DNA of 64,000 nt from Rhodospirillales bacterium BBD 1991-14 (GCA_001657395.1 LYSY01000002.1:248001-312000), one strand, 5' to 3'; shown: positions 17,823 through 28,622, counted from the stretch's first letter. Made by a program: numbers and translations. Notes: generated by a model not told the origin, from the sequence alone.

Positions 17823-18452
17823 ATGGTTTTCCATCGTCAGTGTCTGGTTGTTTCCCCTTATCCCGAATCCATCGTCCGGTCGATCCAAGCAACAGGTGAC
17901 AAGCCCTTCGTATCCGATCGCATTGAGGGAGAACCTGACTGGGTTATCTGCTTCGGGCACCAGCGGATTATCCGCGAGCCTGAGCTGACACTGTTCAAGG
18001 ACCGGATCGTCAACCTGCACATTTCCTGCCTGCCTTGGGGCCGCGGCACGGATCCGAACCTTTGGGCCTGGGTGAACGGTGAGCCTCACGGGGTGACCCT
18101 GCACTACGTCGACGCCGGCATCGATACCGGGGACATAATCGCCCAGCGGCTTGTGGACATGGACAAGAGCGAAACGCTCCGCTCGTCCTACGACAAGCTT
18201 CAAGAAGCTGCTGTTGCGCTGTTTCGCGACGCTTGGCCCGCATTGCGCAACGGTCGTGCGCCGAGGACACAACAGTCCGGTGAGGGGTCCTCTTACCGAC
18301 TGCGCGATCGCGACAGGATTGCGCTGCCGCAGGGCTGGGATACCCCGGTGAGCCAACTGAGGCGGCCGGGCCATCGACGCCGAGACCGTACGGGCGCGGA
18401 AGGCGTGCAGAAGCGCAGCCCGAACCCTCACAGCGACGCGGATAGGATCTAA
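17823..18452 (+). CDS. Formyltransferase-family protein, orphan
   Basis: A 209-residue protein with the catalytic core of folate-dependent formyltransferases: VNLHISCLPWGRGTDPNLWA (Asn-His-Ser triad region, about 60-80) and HYVDAGIDTGDII (the catalytic aspartate loop). The family includes methionyl-tRNA formyltransferase-like and sugar-amine formyltransferases; this short stand-alone type usually ends soon after the GWDTPV motif, which is present at about 174-179. The last 30 residues are basic and unlike the family, so a frameshift near 18355 is possible. No Shine-Dalgarno sequence is obvious before the ATG. The AT-rich leader and lack of functional neighbours suggest acquisition by transfer. 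Substrate unknown. Confidence 0.75.
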   Translation: MVFHRQCLVVSPYPESIVRSIQATGDKPFVSDRIEGEPDWVICFGHQRIIREPELTLFKDRIVNLHISCLPWGRGTDPNLWAWVNGEPHGVTLHYVDAGIDTGDIIAQRLVDMDKSETLRSSYDKLQEAAVALFRDAWPALRNGRAPRTQQSGEGSSYRLRDRDRIALPQGWDTPVSQLRRPGHRRRDRTGAEGVQKRSPNPHSDADRI

Positions 18453-18518
18453 GAGGAGTCGGCGTTTGTCGTCAGAAACCGACGAGCGCTGCTGTCGGTC
18501 GCCGCCCGCCGCGCGCGC

Positions 18519-19874
18519 CTAAAGCGCCTCGCCCTTCAGCAGGCGCGGGAGCTCGCCCACCAGGCCCATGGCGTGGCGCATGAAAAAGCGCTTCAGCGGC
18601 GGCATGCGGTTCACCGCCGCCAGGCCGAGGTCGCGCAGCAGGCGGACCGGCGGCAGGTCGTTGGAGAACAGCCGGTTCAGCGAGTCCGTCGCCGCGATCA
18701 GCGCCAGGGTGTCGAAGCGCCGCCAGCGCTGATAGCGCTCCAGCACCTGGGGGCTGCCAATGTCCAGGCCGAGGCGGCGAGCGTCGACGATGGCTTCCGC
18801 CAGTGCCGCCACGTCGCGCAGGCCGAGGTTCAGCCCCTGGCCGGCAATGGGATGGATGCCGTGGGCGGCGTCGCCCACCAGGGCGAGGCGCTGGTCGATC
18901 ATGCGTTCGGCATGCAGCAATGACAGCGGGTAGGACCAGGTTTTGGCCGACCACAGGCTGAGCTGCCCCAGCGAGTCGCCGAAGCGGCGCTGCATCTCGG
19001 CTGCGAAACCGGCGCGGTCGAGGGCTAGCATGGCCGGGGCCAGATCGCTGCGCTCCGTCCATACCAGCGAGGAGCGATGAACCATCAGGCCGGTTTCGTC
19101 CTCGGCATCGTTCATCGGCAGCAGGGCGAAGGGCCCGGCCGGAAGAAAGTGCTCGTGGGCGACGCCGTGGTGCGGGCGCTCGTGGGCCACGGTGGCGACG
19201 ATCCCGGTCTGGGAATAGCCGACCTGGGTGATCCTGATGCCGGCGGCCTGACGTTGCGCCGAGCCGCGCCCGTCGGCGGCCACCAGCAGCCGCGCCGCGA
19301 CCGCGGTGCCGTCGCTGAGCCGCGCGGTGACGCCCTTAAGCCCACGCGCCACCTCGGTCAGTTCCGCCGGCGCCCGCAGGTCGAGGCTGTCGAGCTCCGC
19401 AGCGCGCGCCAGACAGGCCCGGCGGATCACCGTGTTCTCGACGATATGGCCCAGGGGCGGGGCTGCTGCAGCCCCCGTCTTTTGGGCTCCCGTCTTTTGG
19501 GCCCCTGTGTTTTGGCCCCCTGTACTTTGGGCGACATCGCCATGGCTGAAGTGCAGGTGGAGGGCGGAGGCGCCGCCGCGGCGGGCAACCGCTGTAGGGC
19601 CGCCGAAGGGCGCCCCGTCGGAGATCCGGATATCGAGGATCGGCGAGGCCGCGGCCGCCATACCCTGCCAGAGACCGGTGACGGCCAGCGCCTGCTGGGA
19701 GCCGCGGGCGATGGCCGAGCCGCGGCCGTCGAAGGCCTCCTCCCGCATGGCCGCCGGGTCGAGACGGTCTACCACCATGACCGCGACGCCGGCCTTGGCC
19801 AGGGCCGACGCCAGGGTCAGCCCGACCATGCCGCCGCCGGCAATCAGCACCTCGGTTTCGATCCGCTCCGCCAT
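18519..19874 (-). CDS. UbiH/UbiF/VisC/COQ6-family FAD-dependent hydroxylase
   Basis: A probable ubiquinone-biosynthesis monooxygenase of 451 residues. The FAD fold is clear: the dinucleotide motif EVLIAGGGMVGLTLASALAK at the N-terminus, the middle motif ARLLVAADGRGSAQRQAAG, and the second FAD motif LALVGDAAHGIHPIAGQGLNLGLRD, diagnostic for this family. Which ring carbon it hydroxylates cannot be told. Start 19874 follows GGAGGGCCG; a 14-residue upstream extension is open but lacks a site. An insertion at about residues 115-134, STGGQNTGAQKTGAQKTG, is made by a 15-bp tandem repeat and should form a surface loop. Confidence 0.9.
   Translation of the reverse strand: MAERIETEVLIAGGGMVGLTLASALAKAGVAVMVVDRLDPAAMREEAFDGRGSAIARGSQQALAVTGLWQGMAAAASPILDIRISDGAPFGGPTAVARRGGASALHLHFSHGDVAQSTGGQNTGAQKTGAQKTGAAAAPPLGHIVENTVIRRACLARAAELDSLDLRAPAELTEVARGLKGVTARLSDGTAVAARLLVAADGRGSAQRQAAGIRITQVGYSQTGIVATVAHERPHHGVAHEHFLPAGPFALLPMNDAEDETGLMVHRSSLVWTERSDLAPAMLALDRAGFAAEMQRRFGDSLGQLSLWSAKTWSYPLSLLHAERMIDQRLALVGDAAHGIHPIAGQGLNLGLRDVAALAEAIVDARRLGLDIGSPQVLERYQRWRRFDTLALIAATDSLNRLFSNDLPPVRLLRDLGLAAVNRMPPLKRFFMRHAMGLVGELPRLLKGEAL
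19474..19533. repeat. 15-bp in-frame tandem repeat inside the FAD hydroxylase gene
   Basis: Four units at 19474, 19489, 19504 and 19519 (consensus CCCGTCTTTTGGGCT), decaying toward the last. Each encodes a five-residue unit on the minus strand (GAQKT-like). Confidence 0.9.
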
Positions 19875-20716
<842 letters not shown>

Positions 20717-20737
20717 GTCAAGAAGGGATCGAAAGAC

Positions 20738-22108
20738 ATGGGAGTTCTGGGAAAAACCGTAACGCGGACGGCGAGCCTGACGGGCCTCGCGGGCGCCGTG
20801 CTGCTGCTGGCGACGACGCCGGCCCGCGCGGAGGTCAGCGAAGAAACGGCCTTCGTCTTCAACACCTTTGCGTTCCTGGTGAGCGGCTTCCTGGTGATGT
20901 GGATGGCCGCCGGCTTCGCGATGCTGGAATCCGGCCTGGTGCGCACCAAGAACACGGCGACGATCTGCCTGAAGAACATCGCCCTCTATTCCATCGCCGG
21001 CATCATGTACTACGTGATCGGCTACAACCTGATGTACAGCGGCGTTGACGGCGGCTTCTTCGGTTCCTTCGGCGGCTTCTACAACACCAGCGATGCCGAA
21101 GTGGCACTGCTGGGCGCCGACGAGGCGACGCCGGAGCTGATTGCCGCGGTGACGGGCAACGGCTATTCGGTGATGTCCGACTGGTTCTTCCAGATGGTCT
21201 TCGTCGCGACAGCCGCCTCCATCGTCTCCGGCACCCTGGCCGAGCGCATCAAGTTCTGGCCCTTCATGATCTTCGTGGTGGTGCTGACCGGCTTCCTCTA
21301 CCCGATCCAGGGCTCCTGGACCTGGGGCGGCGGCTGGCTCGCCGAGCGCGGCTTCTCCGACTTCGCCGGTTCGACCATCGTCCATTCCGTGGGCGGCTGG
21401 GCGGCCCTGGTGGGCGCCATCATCCTGGGCCCGCGCAAGGGCAAGTACGGCGCCGACGGCTCCGTCCACCCGATGCCGGGCGCCAACCTGCCGCTGGCGA
21501 CCCTGGGCACCTTCATCCTCTGGCTCGGCTGGTTCGGCTTCAACGGCGGCTCGCAGCTCGCCCTGGGTTCCGCTCTCGACGCCTCGGCCATGGCGATCGT
21601 CTACGTGAACACCAACCTGGCGGCGGCCGGCGGCGTGGTCGCGGCGATCATCCTGACCCAGATCGTCTACAAGAAGATCGACCTGACCATGGCCCTGAAC
21701 GGCGCCATTGCCGGTCTGGTGGCGATCACCGCCGGGCCCGATCTGCAGAACCACTTCCTCTCCATCCTGATCGGCGCCATCGGCGGCGTGCTGGTGGTCT
21801 TCGCGATCCCGCTGTTCGACAAGCTTAAGGTCGACGACGTGGTCGGTGCCATCTCGGCCCACCTGGTGGCCGGCGTCTGGGGCACCCTGGCGGTGGCCAT
21901 CTTCGGCGGCGGTGACTTCGTGGTGCAGGTGATCGGCATCATCGCCATCGGCGCCTTCATGGTGGTCACCAGCGCCATCGTCTGGCTGGTGCTGAAGTTC
22001 ACCATCGGCCTCCGGGTCGACGAGGAAGGCGAGGAGATGGGCCTCGACAAGGCGGAACTGGGGATGGAGGCCTATCCCGAGTTCGGCCACGGCTCCCAGT
22101 CTCTCTAG
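20738..22108 (+). CDS. amtB: Ammonium transporter AmtB
   Basis: A 456-residue inner-membrane channel for ammonium. It has a cleavable signal sequence ending near ATTPARA, then eleven hydrophobic helices. The family signature is in FAGSTIVHSVGGWAALVGA, which holds the first pore histidine, and the second pore histidine is in VGAISAHLVAGVWGTLAVAI. The phenylalanine-gate and Trp segments (DWFFQMVFVATAASIVSG, WLGWFGFNGGSQLAL) are also present. The C-terminal tail, rich in acidic residues (DEEGEEMGLDKAELGMEAY), is the part that binds GlnK. Cotranscribed with glnK. Confidence 0.97.
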   Translation: MGVLGKTVTRTASLTGLAGAVLLLATTPARAEVSEETAFVFNTFAFLVSGFLVMWMAAGFAMLESGLVRTKNTATICLKNIALYSIAGIMYYVIGYNLMYSGVDGGFFGSFGGFYNTSDAEVALLGADEATPELIAAVTGNGYSVMSDWFFQMVFVATAASIVSGTLAERIKFWPFMIFVVVLTGFLYPIQGSWTWGGGWLAERGFSDFAGSTIVHSVGGWAALVGAIILGPRKGKYGADGSVHPMPGANLPLATLGTFILWLGWFGFNGGSQLALGSALDASAMAIVYVNTNLAAAGGVVAAIILTQIVYKKIDLTMALNGAIAGLVAITAGPDLQNHFLSILIGAIGGVLVVFAIPLFDKLKVDDVVGAISAHLVAGVWGTLAVAIFGGGDFVVQVIGIIAIGAFMVVTSAIVWLVLKFTIGLRVDEEGEEMGLDKAELGMEAYPEFGHGSQSL

Positions 22109-22461
22109 GAGCAACGGCTGAGAGTTGAATGACGTGATTACTCAGGTGGTTGCATCGGCAAAAAGACAGGCTCTTCGCGGGGCCGCCCCTTGATGCGGAT
22201 GTGATTTTCCTCTGCCAAACTGGCCCGGAAGCGCCGCTTCCGGGCCTTTTTTTTGCCCAGATCGCGGGGCAGGCTTTCTGCTATGGACTGGGATACCGCC
22301 CCGCAGCAGCGCTTGTGAGGGCGCGGCCGGGCCGTTAGAATCGTTTGCGTTTTGTACCACCTCCGGGAGGGCCGCCCGGACGAGTACCTCCCGGGCCGCC
22401 GAAGATAACTGGGCGACAGCAAGCCGACCGCAGTCTCCGAATCCTGAGGACAGAAAGCACC
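22109..22461. other. Intergenic region between amtB and dapC
   Basis: About 350 bases without a gene. It holds the amtB terminator (22222-22254) and, nearer dapC, an inverted repeat CCGGGAGG (22363-22370) / CCTCCCGG (22387-22394) of unknown meaning. Confidence 0.6.
22222..22254 (+). terminator. Rho-independent terminator after glnK-amtB
   Basis: GGCCCGGAAGCG pairs with the complementary arm CGCTTCCGGGCC, with a very short loop, followed by eight T residues. Confidence 0.9.
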
Positions 22462-23739
22462 TTGGCCGACCGCCGTTCGCTGCAAGCCTTTCACCCCTTC
22501 GCCAAGCTGAACAGCCTGCTGGACGGCATTGCCCCCGGCTGCCCATCCAGCACGGAGGCCGGTAGCGAGCCCATTCTGCTGTCGATCGGCGAGCCGAAGA
22601 ACCAGCCGCCGGCCTTCGTCGCCGAGGAGATCACCGCAACGGCCGCCACCTGGTCGCGCTATCCGCCGCCGCGCGGGACGGAGGCTTATCGTTCGGCCTG
22701 CGTCGACTGGCTGAACCGGCGCTTTGCCCTGCCGGAGGGGCTGATCGGCGAAGACCGCTCGATCCAGCCGCTGCCCGGCAGCCGTGAGGGGCTGTTCTTC
22801 GCCCTGCTGGCGGCCGCCCAAGGCTATGCGGGCGCGCCTGAAAGCAAGGGGCCACCGGCGGTGCTGATCCCCAATCCCTTCTATCACGTCTATGCCGGCG
22901 CGGCGCTGGCGGCGGGGGCCGAGCCGGTCTTCGTGCCGGCCACAGCCGAAAACGGCTTCCTGCCGGACTTCGCGGCGCTGGACACAACGACTCTGGACCG
23001 CGCCGTCTTCTGCTTTCTCTGCTCGCCCTCCAACCCGCAAGGCGCCGCCGCCGACGTCGAGGCCCTGGGGCGGCTGATCGAGCTCGCGCGGCGCCACGAC
23101 TTCATCGTCGCCTTCGACGAGTGCTATGCCGAGATCTACGACCGCGACGCGCCGGCCGGCGCGCTGCAGGCCGCCGCACTGACGAACAGTGGCGAGGCGG
23201 CCCTGGACCGGGTGCTGGTGTTTCACTCGCTCTCCAAGCGCTCCTCCGCCCCCGGCCTGCGCTGCGGCTTTGCCGCCGGGTCGGCCAGGTTGATCGACGG
23301 CCTGGACATGGCGCTCCGCGTCGGCGGGGCCGGCGTGCCGCTGCCAATCCTGGCTGCCGGCACGCGTCTGTGGCGCGAAGAAAGCCATGTCGAGGCCAAC
23401 CGCGCCTACTACCGGGAAAACTTCGCCATCGCCGAACGGCTGCTGGGCAACCGCTTCGGCTTCCGCAAGCCAGACGGCGGCTTCTTCCTCTGGCTCGACG
23501 TCGGTGACGGCGAAGCCGCCGCGGTGAAGCTGTGGCGCGAAGCCGGGGTGCGGGTCGTCCCCGGCGCCTATGTCAGCGAGACCGATGCCTCCGGCGACAA
23601 CCCGGGGCGGCCCTACATCCGCGTCGCCCTGGTCTATGACGCCAAGACCACGGAAGACGGCTTGAAACGGATTGTCGACGTTCTGGCCCGGGACGGCTCG
23701 AAAGCGCCGCCGGCGGCCGCCGTCGGAGCAGGGAGATAG
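22462..23739 (+). CDS. dapC: Succinyldiaminopimelate transaminase-type aminotransferase (DapC)
   Basis: A class I/II PLP aminotransferase of about 425 residues, assigned to lysine/peptidoglycan precursor synthesis. Motifs: SIGEPKNQPPAFVAEEI, YPPPRGTEAYRSACVDWL, the substrate-site asparagine in LCSPSNPQGA, the aspartate in FIVAFDECYAEIY, and the PLP lysine in FHSLSKRSSAPGLRCGF. I chose a TTG start at 22462, with GAGGACAG upstream; the frame stays open much further upstream without family resemblance. It lies four bases before ftsK. The exact substrate is inferred from the family and from the dapC-ftsK-lolA order seen in relatives. Confidence 0.82.
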   Translation: MADRRSLQAFHPFAKLNSLLDGIAPGCPSSTEAGSEPILLSIGEPKNQPPAFVAEEITATAATWSRYPPPRGTEAYRSACVDWLNRRFALPEGLIGEDRSIQPLPGSREGLFFALLAAAQGYAGAPESKGPPAVLIPNPFYHVYAGAALAAGAEPVFVPATAENGFLPDFAALDTTTLDRAVFCFLCSPSNPQGAAADVEALGRLIELARRHDFIVAFDECYAEIYDRDAPAGALQAAALTNSGEAALDRVLVFHSLSKRSSAPGLRCGFAAGSARLIDGLDMALRVGGAGVPLPILAAGTRLWREESHVEANRAYYRENFAIAERLLGNRFGFRKPDGGFFLWLDVGDGEAAAVKLWREAGVRVVPGAYVSETDASGDNPGRPYIRVALVYDAKTTEDGLKRIVDVLARDGSKAPPAAAVGAGR

Positions 23740-23742
23740 GCC

Positions 23743-26274
23743 ATGGTCCTGCGCCTCGGCAATGCCGGCGCCCGTGAAGCCCGCCCGCCGCTGCTGCCCA
23801 GCGGCACGTCGGAGTTTTTCAAGAAGCGTGCGATCGAGTTCGCCGGTCTGCTGCTGGCGGTCTTCGCATTCGCCGTCTTCCTCGCCTGCCTGACCTATCA
23901 CCCGCAGGACCCCTCCTGGAACGACGCGGTCGGCCCCAGCACAAGCGTACCGGGAACCTTGGGGCCGGAGAGCGTGGCGCCCGACGGAACCCTGGCGGTC
24001 CCCCTGGACAATGCAGCCGAAAGCGCAGTGGGCAGCCCGGCGGGGGGTGCGACCGTGCGCAATCCGCTCGGGCTCTTCGGCTCCCACACCGCCGATCTCG
24101 TGATGCAGACCCTGGGCCTTGCCGGCCTGCTGGCGCCGCTGGTTCTTTTCGCCTGGGGCTGGCGCCTGATCCGCGAGCGCCATCTGCCGGGCCGCTGGTG
24201 GTGGCGTCTGGCGGCCTATCCCGCCGGGCTCATTCTTCTGGCCATGGCGCTGGAATCGCTGCCGCGGCCGGCCTCCTGGCCGCTGGACAACAAGCTTGGC
24301 GGCTTCGTCGGCGACCTGACGCTGACCGAACTCGGCCTCTTTCTCGGCATGCCGTTCTGGACCCTGGCACTGGCCGCCTTCGGGCTGGGTGTCTCGGCCT
24401 TGGCCTTCGCCCTCGGCCTGACGCGCGAGGAATGGCGGGTGCTCGGCGGCGGTGTCGCCTGGATCTTCGGCGGCGCCAGCCGCGGCCTGCGGCGCGCCGT
24501 GCAGCCCCAGCCGCGCGCGGACTCGGGCGAGGCCCGTGCCCTCAGGCGCAAGGCCGAGCGCCAATCTGGGCGCCATCGCGTCGAGCCGCGCCTGGACGAA
24601 GACGACCTCGATCCGGAAGAGACGGAAACCGCAGAGGTCGCCTACGAGGAAGCGGCCTTTGACGAGGAAGAAGAGGCGGAACTGGTCGCGCCCAAGCCGC
24701 GCCGCGCCCGCCCCGGCAAGCGCGCCAAGGCCGCCGTACAGGGCCGCTTCGATCTCGGCGCCACCGGCGCCTACGAGACGCCGCCGCTGAACCTGCTGGA
24801 TCTGCCGCGCGACGCCGGCAAGAGCCAGGCCCTGAACCGCGACTCCCTGGAGAAGAACGCCCGCATTCTGGAGACCGTGCTGGAAGACTTCGGCGTGCGC
24901 GGCGAGATCGTGAAGGTGCGCCCCGGCCCGGTGGTCACCCGTTACGATCTGGAACCGGCACCCGGCACCAAGACAAGCCGGGTGGTCGGTCTCGCCGACG
25001 ACATCGCCCGTTCGATGAGCGCGGTTTCGGTGCGCGTCGCCGTGGTGCCCGGGGATTCGGTCATCGGCATCGAGCTGCCCAATGCAAAGCGCGACACGGT
25101 TTATTTGCGCGAGCTGCTGGCCGCCGAGGACTACGAGAAGAACAGCGGCAAGCTGCCGCTGGTGCTGGGCAAGGACATCGGCGGCACGCCCACCATGGTG
25201 GACCTGGCACGCATGCCCCACCTGCTGGTCGCCGGCACCACCGGCTCCGGCAAGTCGGTGGCGATCAACGCCATGATCCTGTCGCTGCTCTACCGCATGG
25301 GGCCGGAGCGCTGCAAACTGATCATGGTCGACCCCAAGATGCTGGAGCTGTCGGTCTACGACGGCATTCCCCATCTGCTGGCGCCGGTGGTCACCGAGCC
25401 CAAGAAGGCGGTGGTCGCGATGAAGTGGGCGGTGCGCGAGATGGAGGAGCGCTACCGCGCCATGTCGCGCATGGGCGTGCGCAACGTCGAGGGCTACAAC
25501 GCCCGCGTCCAGGAAGCCCAGCGCAAGGGCGAGGTGCTGACCCGCAAGGTGCAGACCGGCTTCGACCCGGAGACCGGTCAGCCGATCTTCGAAGAACAGC
25601 CGTTCGATCTCGACCCGCTGCCGCTGATCGTGATCATCGTCGACGAGCTGGCCGACCTGATGCTGGTGGCCGGCAAGGACGTGGAGGCGGCGATCCAGCG
25701 CCTCGCCCAGATGGCCCGCGCCGCCGGCATCCACCTGATCGTCGCCACCCAGCGTCCCTCGGTGGACGTCATCACCGGCACCATCAAGGCCAACTTCCCG
25801 ACCCGCATCTCCTTCCACGTCACCTCCAAGATCGACAGCCGCACCATTCTGGGCGAGCAGGGCGCTGAACAGCTCCTGGGCCAGGGCGACATGCTCTACA
25901 TGGCCCAGGGCGGGCGCATCGCGCGCGTCCACGGCCCCCTGGTCACCGACCAGGAGGTCGAAGACGTGGTAGCCTTCTTGAAACGCCAGGGGGAGCCTTC
26001 CTACATCGAAGCCATAACCGAGGATGTCGAGGGCGACGCCGAGGGCGGCGCCATGGGCATGGGCGAGAGCAGCGGCGACGACCTCTACGACCGTGCCGTG
26101 GCGCTGGTGCTGCAGCACCGCAAGGCCTCGACCTCCTTCGTGCAGCGCCACCTGCAGATCGGCTACAACCGGGCGGCGCGGATTATCGAACGGATGGAGA
26201 GCGAAGGATTGATTTCCGCAGCCAACCACGTCGGCAAACGCGAAGTGATCCCACCGGGCGGAGGCGACGTATGA
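23743..26274 (+). CDS. ftsK: DNA translocase FtsK
   Basis: Septum-anchored motor that pumps DNA during chromosome segregation and triggers dimer resolution. The 843 residues contain four N-terminal membrane helices (about 25-210), a charged linker rich in E, R and P (about 245-350), and the motor alpha/beta domains with Walker [13 protein letters not shown] and Walker [14 protein letters not shown]. The C-terminal gamma winged-helix domain (last 65 residues, [20 protein letters not shown]) reads KOPS sites. It starts four bases after dapC and overlaps lolA by four. Confidence 0.97.
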   Translation: MVLRLGNAGAREARPPLLPSGTSEFFKKRAIEFAGLLLAVFAFAVFLACLTYHPQDPSWNDAVGPSTSVPGTLGPESVAPDGTLAVPLDNAAESAVGSPAGGATVRNPLGLFGSHTADLVMQTLGLAGLLAPLVLFAWGWRLIRERHLPGRWWWRLAAYPAGLILLAMALESLPRPASWPLDNKLGGFVGDLTLTELGLFLGMPFWTLALAAFGLGVSALAFALGLTREEWRVLGGGVAWIFGGASRGLRRAVQPQPRADSGEARALRRKAERQSGRHRVEPRLDEDDLDPEETETAEVAYEEAAFDEEEEAELVAPKPRRARPGKRAKAAVQGRFDLGATGAYETPPLNLLDLPRDAGKSQALNRDSLEKNARILETVLEDFGVRGEIVKVRPGPVVTRYDLEPAPGTKTSRVVGLADDIARSMSAVSVRVAVVPGDSVIGIELPNAKRDTVYLRELLAAEDYEKNSGKLPLVLGKDIGGTPTMVDLARMPHLLVAGTTGSGKSVAINAMILSLLYRMGPERCKLIMVDPKMLELSVYDGIPHLLAPVVTEPKKAVVAMKWAVREMEERYRAMSRMGVRNVEGYNARVQEAQRKGEVLTRKVQTGFDPETGQPIFEEQPFDLDPLPLIVIIVDELADLMLVAGKDVEAAIQRLAQMARAAGIHLIVATQRPSVDVITGTIKANFPTRISFHVTSKIDSRTILGEQGAEQLLGQGDMLYMAQGGRIARVHGPLVTDQEVEDVVAFLKRQGEPSYIEAITEDVEGDAEGGAMGMGESSGDDLYDRAVALVLQHRKASTSFVQRHLQIGYNRAARIIERMESEGLISAANHVGKREVIPPGGGDV

Positions 26275-27026
26275 CGCCCAAGCTTCCGGTGACGCCCCGG
26301 CTCCTGGCTCGCAGAAAGCTGCTGACCGCCGGCCTTAAGGGCGCCTTTGGCGTGGCTGCAGCCGGCCTGATCGGGACCAGCCTTTTCGGTGCCTCACCGG
26401 CGGCGCATGCCCAGGGTGCGGTGCCCCAGGGTGCGGTTCAGGGCGGCGCGCTGGAGGCGCTGGGGCCGCTGTCGCCGGACCAGGTCGCGGCGCTCACGCG
26501 CGTCGAGCGCTATCTGAACGACATCAATACGATGCAGGCACGCTTCGTGCAGATCTCCAACAACGGCGGTTACGCCCAGGGCGACCTCTATGTCGACCGG
26601 CCGGGCCACATGCGCTTCGACTACGACGCGCCGACGCCGGTGCTGCTGATCGCCAATGGCCTGACGCTGCTCTACTACGACAAGGAACTGAAAGAGGCGA
26701 CCTTCCTGCCGCTGTGGGAGACGCCGCTGTGGTTCCTGATCCGCGAAGAGGTCCGCTTCGACGACAATGTCGAAATCGTCGGCATCGAAGAGGCGCTGGG
26801 TACCCTGCGGGTTTCCCTGCGCGACCCGGACACGCCCGACGGCGGCGTGGTCACCCTGGTTTTCTCCGACCGGCCATTGACCCTGCGCAAGTGGGAGCTG
26901 ATCGATCCCCAGGGCATCGAGACCCAGGTCTCGCTCGTCAATCCGGTCTATGGCGAGGCGATCGACGGCGACCTCTTCAAGTACCACGATCTGGAAGTAC
27001 ACAACCGCCGGCGGCGCGAACGCTGA
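26271..27026 (+). CDS. lolA: Outer-membrane lipoprotein carrier protein LolA
   Basis: A 251-residue periplasmic chaperone that takes lipoproteins from LolCDE to the outer membrane. The signal sequence contains an RRK motif ([20 protein letters not shown]), suggesting possible Tat export, and ends near PAAHAQG. The LolA core follows: [38 protein letters not shown] and the closing [16 protein letters not shown] short duplicated VPQGAVQGG lies just after the signal. ATGA overlap with ftsK; this coupling is common in alphaproteobacteria. Confidence 0.92.
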   Translation: MTPKLPVTPRLLARRKLLTAGLKGAFGVAAAGLIGTSLFGASPAAHAQGAVPQGAVQGGALEALGPLSPDQVAALTRVERYLNDINTMQARFVQISNNGGYAQGDLYVDRPGHMRFDYDAPTPVLLIANGLTLLYYDKELKEATFLPLWETPLWFLIREEVRFDDNVEIVGIEEALGTLRVSLRDPDTPDGGVVTLVFSDRPLTLRKWELIDPQGIETQVSLVNPVYGEAIDGDLFKYHDLEVHNRRRRER

Positions 27027-27115
27027 ACGCGACGGAGCAGCGCCGGGCGGCGCTGCTCCATCTTGCGGGCACAGTGGCGCCCCGCGCATGGTGGCGCGGA
27101 ACGCTGCACTCATCA

Positions 27116-27568
27116 TTACCAGTTGAAGAAGAGACGGTTGTTGGTCTCGTCGGACTCGGCGTATTTCTTCGTCTGGTCGGCGATCACACGGATCCGGGTT
27201 CCCTTCGGAACATCCTCGCAATAGCGGATCGTGTGGGACGAGACGGCGCCGGGGGCCAGGGCCGGAACCATGAAGTAGGTGCCGCAGCCGACGTTGTTGT
27301 CATGCGTGGCAAGGCCTTGAGACTTGCCGACCGCTGCGGCGCCGGCGTTCTTGATCTGCAGGAAGATGCGCCCCTGGCCGTTCGAGTAGTCCGGGCCGCG
27401 CACGGCCTTGATGACCACCAGATCCGGCTTTTTCACGGTACCTTTCTCAATCTGCAGCTCGGGCGCCGGCGGCTTCGGCGTGCTCGGCTGAAGACGGGAC
27501 TGAGCAAGAGCGGCATCCATGGAGGCGAGAGCAAGGGCGCCCAGAAGCGCCGAGGTAACAATACGCAT
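27116..27568 (-). CDS. Secreted CARDB-domain protein
   Basis: A 150-residue protein with a signal peptide (MRIVTSALLGALALASMDAA) cleaved near ALAQS. A single CARDB-type immunoglobulin-like domain follows: KPDLVVIKAVRGPD, IFLQIKNAGAAAVGKSQG, and a closing ADQTKKYAESDETNNRLFF, the signature end of that domain. CARDB domains mediate adhesion or protein-protein contacts outside the cell. Two cysteines (CGTYF and RYCEDV) may form a disulfide. It is convergent with lolA and has no functional neighbours. Function unknown. Confidence 0.82.
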   Translation of the reverse strand: MRIVTSALLGALALASMDAALAQSRLQPSTPKPPAPELQIEKGTVKKPDLVVIKAVRGPDYSNGQGRIFLQIKNAGAAAVGKSQGLATHDNNVGCGTYFMVPALAPGAVSSHTIRYCEDVPKGTRIRVIADQTKKYAESDETNNRLFFNW

Positions 27569-27702
27569 AGCAAGTAATCCTTAGTTTGGTTATTGGGCGG
27601 TGATTCTCGGTAATGGGCTTGCGTCGAGAGCACCGCGAAAACGGTTCAAAAAAATTCTGCTGTTGCGTGTGGATACCGGGAAGCCATGGCCGGAAAGGCT
27701 TG

Positions 27703-27750
27703 GCCGGGCCGGGGGCCGGACAAGGGGGGCCGGACAGGGGGGCCGGACGG
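27703..27750. repeat. 13-14-bp GGGGGCCGGACA tandem repeat, three copies
   Basis: Units begin at 27711, 27725 and 27738. They lie just downstream of the fatty-acid hydroxylase family gene (minus strand, stop at 27792). Confidence 0.75.
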
Positions 27751-27791
27751 GAGGGCGGTCTCGGGCCGCTCCGGCGGCGACCGAAGAGGCG

Positions 27792-28622
27792 CTAGCGCTT
27801 CGGGGAGTCCCGGCGGGTCGGCGCGACCGGCGCGCCCTGGCTGTGCAGGGGATGGATCAGCAGCGACAGCATGGGCTCTTCCGGCCGCCCTTCCACACCG
27901 ATGGGCATGTCGGGGTCGCGCTGCTTGGCGCTGCGGGTTCCGAACAGCCGGTCCCAGAAGCTGAAAAGGGTGCCGTAGTTGGAATCGGTGTCGCGGCGCC
28001 TGGCGTGATGGTGCACCCAGTGGATCGAAGGGGTGATGATGAGGCGCGAGAGCAGCGCCTCGAAGGCCGCCGGCAGGCGCAGGTTGGAATGGTGGAAGAT
28101 GGCGCAGAGCAGCACCAGCGCTTCGAAGACCAGCACCGAGGTGAAGGGAAAGCCGAGCAGCAGGATGATCCCGGCGCGGGCCAGGGCCGACAGCAGCACC
28201 TCGCCGAAGTGAAACCGCAGCGCCGAGGTGGTGTCGAGGAATCGATCGAGGTGATGGACCTCGTGGAAGCGCCAGAGAAAGGGGATCTCGTGGTTGGCCC
28301 GGTGCCACCAGTAGATCAGCACATCGAGCAGCAGGATATCGAGGGCGAGCCCCGGCAGGCCCTGCCACCACTCCGGACGCCAGACCCAGGCGTGGCTGGC
28401 GGCCCAGAAGGTGACCGGCAGCACGATCAGCGGTGAGAGCCCCAGGTTCACCGCCCAGAGGCCCAGGTTGCGGCCCAGGCGCCTGAGGCCGCCGGACGGG
28501 CCGGCGACCGCAGCAGGCGGGCGGGCAGCGGGCAGAAGACGCTCCGCTGCGAAGAACAGCAGGATCCACAGGCCGACGGCGGCCGTCTTCCAGCCCAGCA
28601 GGGCCTCCAGTTCGGCGATCAT
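27792..28622 (-). CDS. Fatty-acid hydroxylase / sterol desaturase superfamily membrane protein
   Basis: A 276-residue membrane di-iron oxygenase. It has four to five hydrophobic helices and the complete set of histidine boxes: WWHRANHEIPFLWRFHEVHH (about 105-124), FHHSNLRL, and HWVHHHARRRDTDSNYG. These ligands identify the superfamily, which includes lipid hydroxylases and carotenoid or sterol desaturases. The substrate is unknown; bacterial members often act on ornithine lipids, hopanoids or ether lipids. The C-terminal 30 residues are cytoplasmic and unconserved. Divergent from the amidotransferase gene at 28759. Confidence 0.9.
   Translation of the reverse strand: MIAELEALLGWKTAAVGLWILLFFAAERLLPAARPPAAVAGPSGGLRRLGRNLGLWAVNLGLSPLIVLPVTFWAASHAWVWRPEWWQGLPGLALDILLLDVLIYWWHRANHEIPFLWRFHEVHHLDRFLDTTSALRFHFGEVLLSALARAGIILLLGFPFTSVLVFEALVLLCAIFHHSNLRLPAAFEALLSRLIITPSIHWVHHHARRRDTDSNYGTLFSFWDRLFGTRSAKQRDPDMPIGVEGRPEEPMLSLLIHPLHSQGAPVAPTRRDSPKR

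Noticed and set aside
22138-26229. 1363-codon minus-strand open frame across dapC and ftsK
   Set aside because: Antisense to two well-recognised genes; the translation is compositionally biased (H, R, G, Q) with no domain.
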